Positions 21,591 to 21,906 of a DNA stretch of 21,906 nt are shown here, one piece after another. Within the stretch, counting starts at the first letter, position 1; each line of letters starts with the position of its first letter. The translations under genes were made by a program, and so were the position numbers. This DNA is from Bacillota bacterium (GTDB lineage Bacteria > Bacillota > Negativicutes > Sporomusales > Sporomusaceae), in contig JAEWGR010000090.1 of assembly GCA_023388195.1 (NCBI GenBank), forward strand, positions 1-21,906, written 5' to 3'. The notes under the pieces are model-generated. The model was not told where the DNA came from. It searched no databases and saw nothing but the letters and a program-made list of their open reading frames with translations.

Positions 21591-21851
21591 CTATTTCCCT
21601 TTATGCTTATGGTAAAAAGCCTTTAAGGAAGCCTTGGTATTGTCATCCAGATAATGCCACCGGACTCCCTGGATTGCGCCCTCCAGACCGCAGAGCCGGT
21701 TCAGGCAAGCAGATGGGTCACGTGACAGAATGCGCAACCACGCCTCCCGGCTGCCAATATGCTTGAGTTCCTCCACAGTGGTAATTCCAACATCTGCGAG
21801 CTGTGCTTCCATTTTGCTTGCAATGTTTGGCAGGTTAGTCAGTTCACCCAT
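21591..21851 (-). CDS. TfoX C-terminal-domain protein
   Basis: 86 residues, corresponding to the stand-alone TfoX_C (Sxy C-terminal) domain. LTNLPNIASKMEAQLADVGI is the helix-hairpin-helix-like start, then TTVEELKHIGSREAWLRIL, then CLNRLCGLEGAIQGVRWHYL near the end, typical of the family. TfoX regulates competence in gammaproteobacteria, but lone C-terminal domains in Bacillota have no proven role. GCGGGGA precedes the ATG. The remaining 55 bases of the window show no further gene. Confidence 0.88.
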   Translation of the reverse strand: MGELTNLPNIASKMEAQLADVGITTVEELKHIGSREAWLRILSRDPSACLNRLCGLEGAIQGVRWHYLDDNTKASLKAFYHKHKGK

Positions 21852-21906
21852 AATTAATCCCCGCTTCCATCTTATAATTTTTACTACACTGCAATTAGCT
21901 CCGTAC

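Noticed and set aside
1..21906. CRISPR array, tRNA genes, prophage or integrative element
   Set aside because: No regularly spaced repeats, no T-loop/acceptor pattern, no integrase, and no direct repeats framing a segment were seen on reading both strands.

Overview
The window reads as chromosomal DNA of an anaerobic, low-to-mid GC Bacillota; a sporomusa-like Negativicutes host is my best guess. The reasons are strong AGGAGG-type ribosome binding sites, an O2-sensitive glycyl radical enzyme with its activase, several iron-sulfur flavoproteins, HxlR/PadR/AraC/Crp regulators, and small DUF3892 and TfoX-C proteins seen in that phylum. The host is inference. There is no rRNA, tRNA, CRISPR array, intact transposase or phage module. 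Most genes lie on the minus strand in one- or two-gene units.

Layout. 1-506: no convincing protein gene; 1-180 is GC-rich (117 of 180 bases are G or C), followed by a promoter-like site and a possible structured small RNA (190-285). 507-2831: two membrane proteins of unknown function. 2832-3340: a gap with a terminator hairpin and a perfect 26-bp inverted repeat. 3341-3886: flavoprotein A. 4046-7119: a 7-TM PAS histidine kinase divergent from a FeeM-like acyltransferase fused to a cyclic-nucleotide-binding fold. 7137-7328: a REP-associated transposase remnant. 7569-9276: a QueG-like Fe-S protein, a PadR regulator and a near-symmetric 51-bp operator/promoter. 9437-11416: an EamA exporter divergent from an AraC regulator. 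11493-13865: a DUF3892 protein, an HxlR regulator divergent from Fe-S flavoprotein B, and Fe-S flavoprotein C. 14093-17673: glycyl radical enzyme and activase. 18005-18831: a Crp/Fnr regulator with a possible leader peptide. 18911-20330: overlapping DinB-like and QueG-like genes. 20504-21851: two GNAT acetyltransferases and a TfoX-C protein.

How the genes may work together. Three points stand out. (1) The glycyl radical enzyme keeps the catalytic Cys and Gly, but by eye lacks the residues that define diol/choline dehydratases, so its substrate is open; a Crp/Fnr regulator lies just upstream and a 13-bp palindrome sits at an activator-like distance from the operon promoter. (2) Three separate flavoprotein genes share a GTRCGTACTT element that lies over the -35 box in the same register; the HxlR gene beside one of them is the obvious candidate regulator. 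(3) The FeeM-like/cNMP fusion back to back with an orphan 7-TM kinase could be a lipid-signal synthase and sensor pair. All three are inferences from sequence alone, and database comparisons were recalled from memory, not run.
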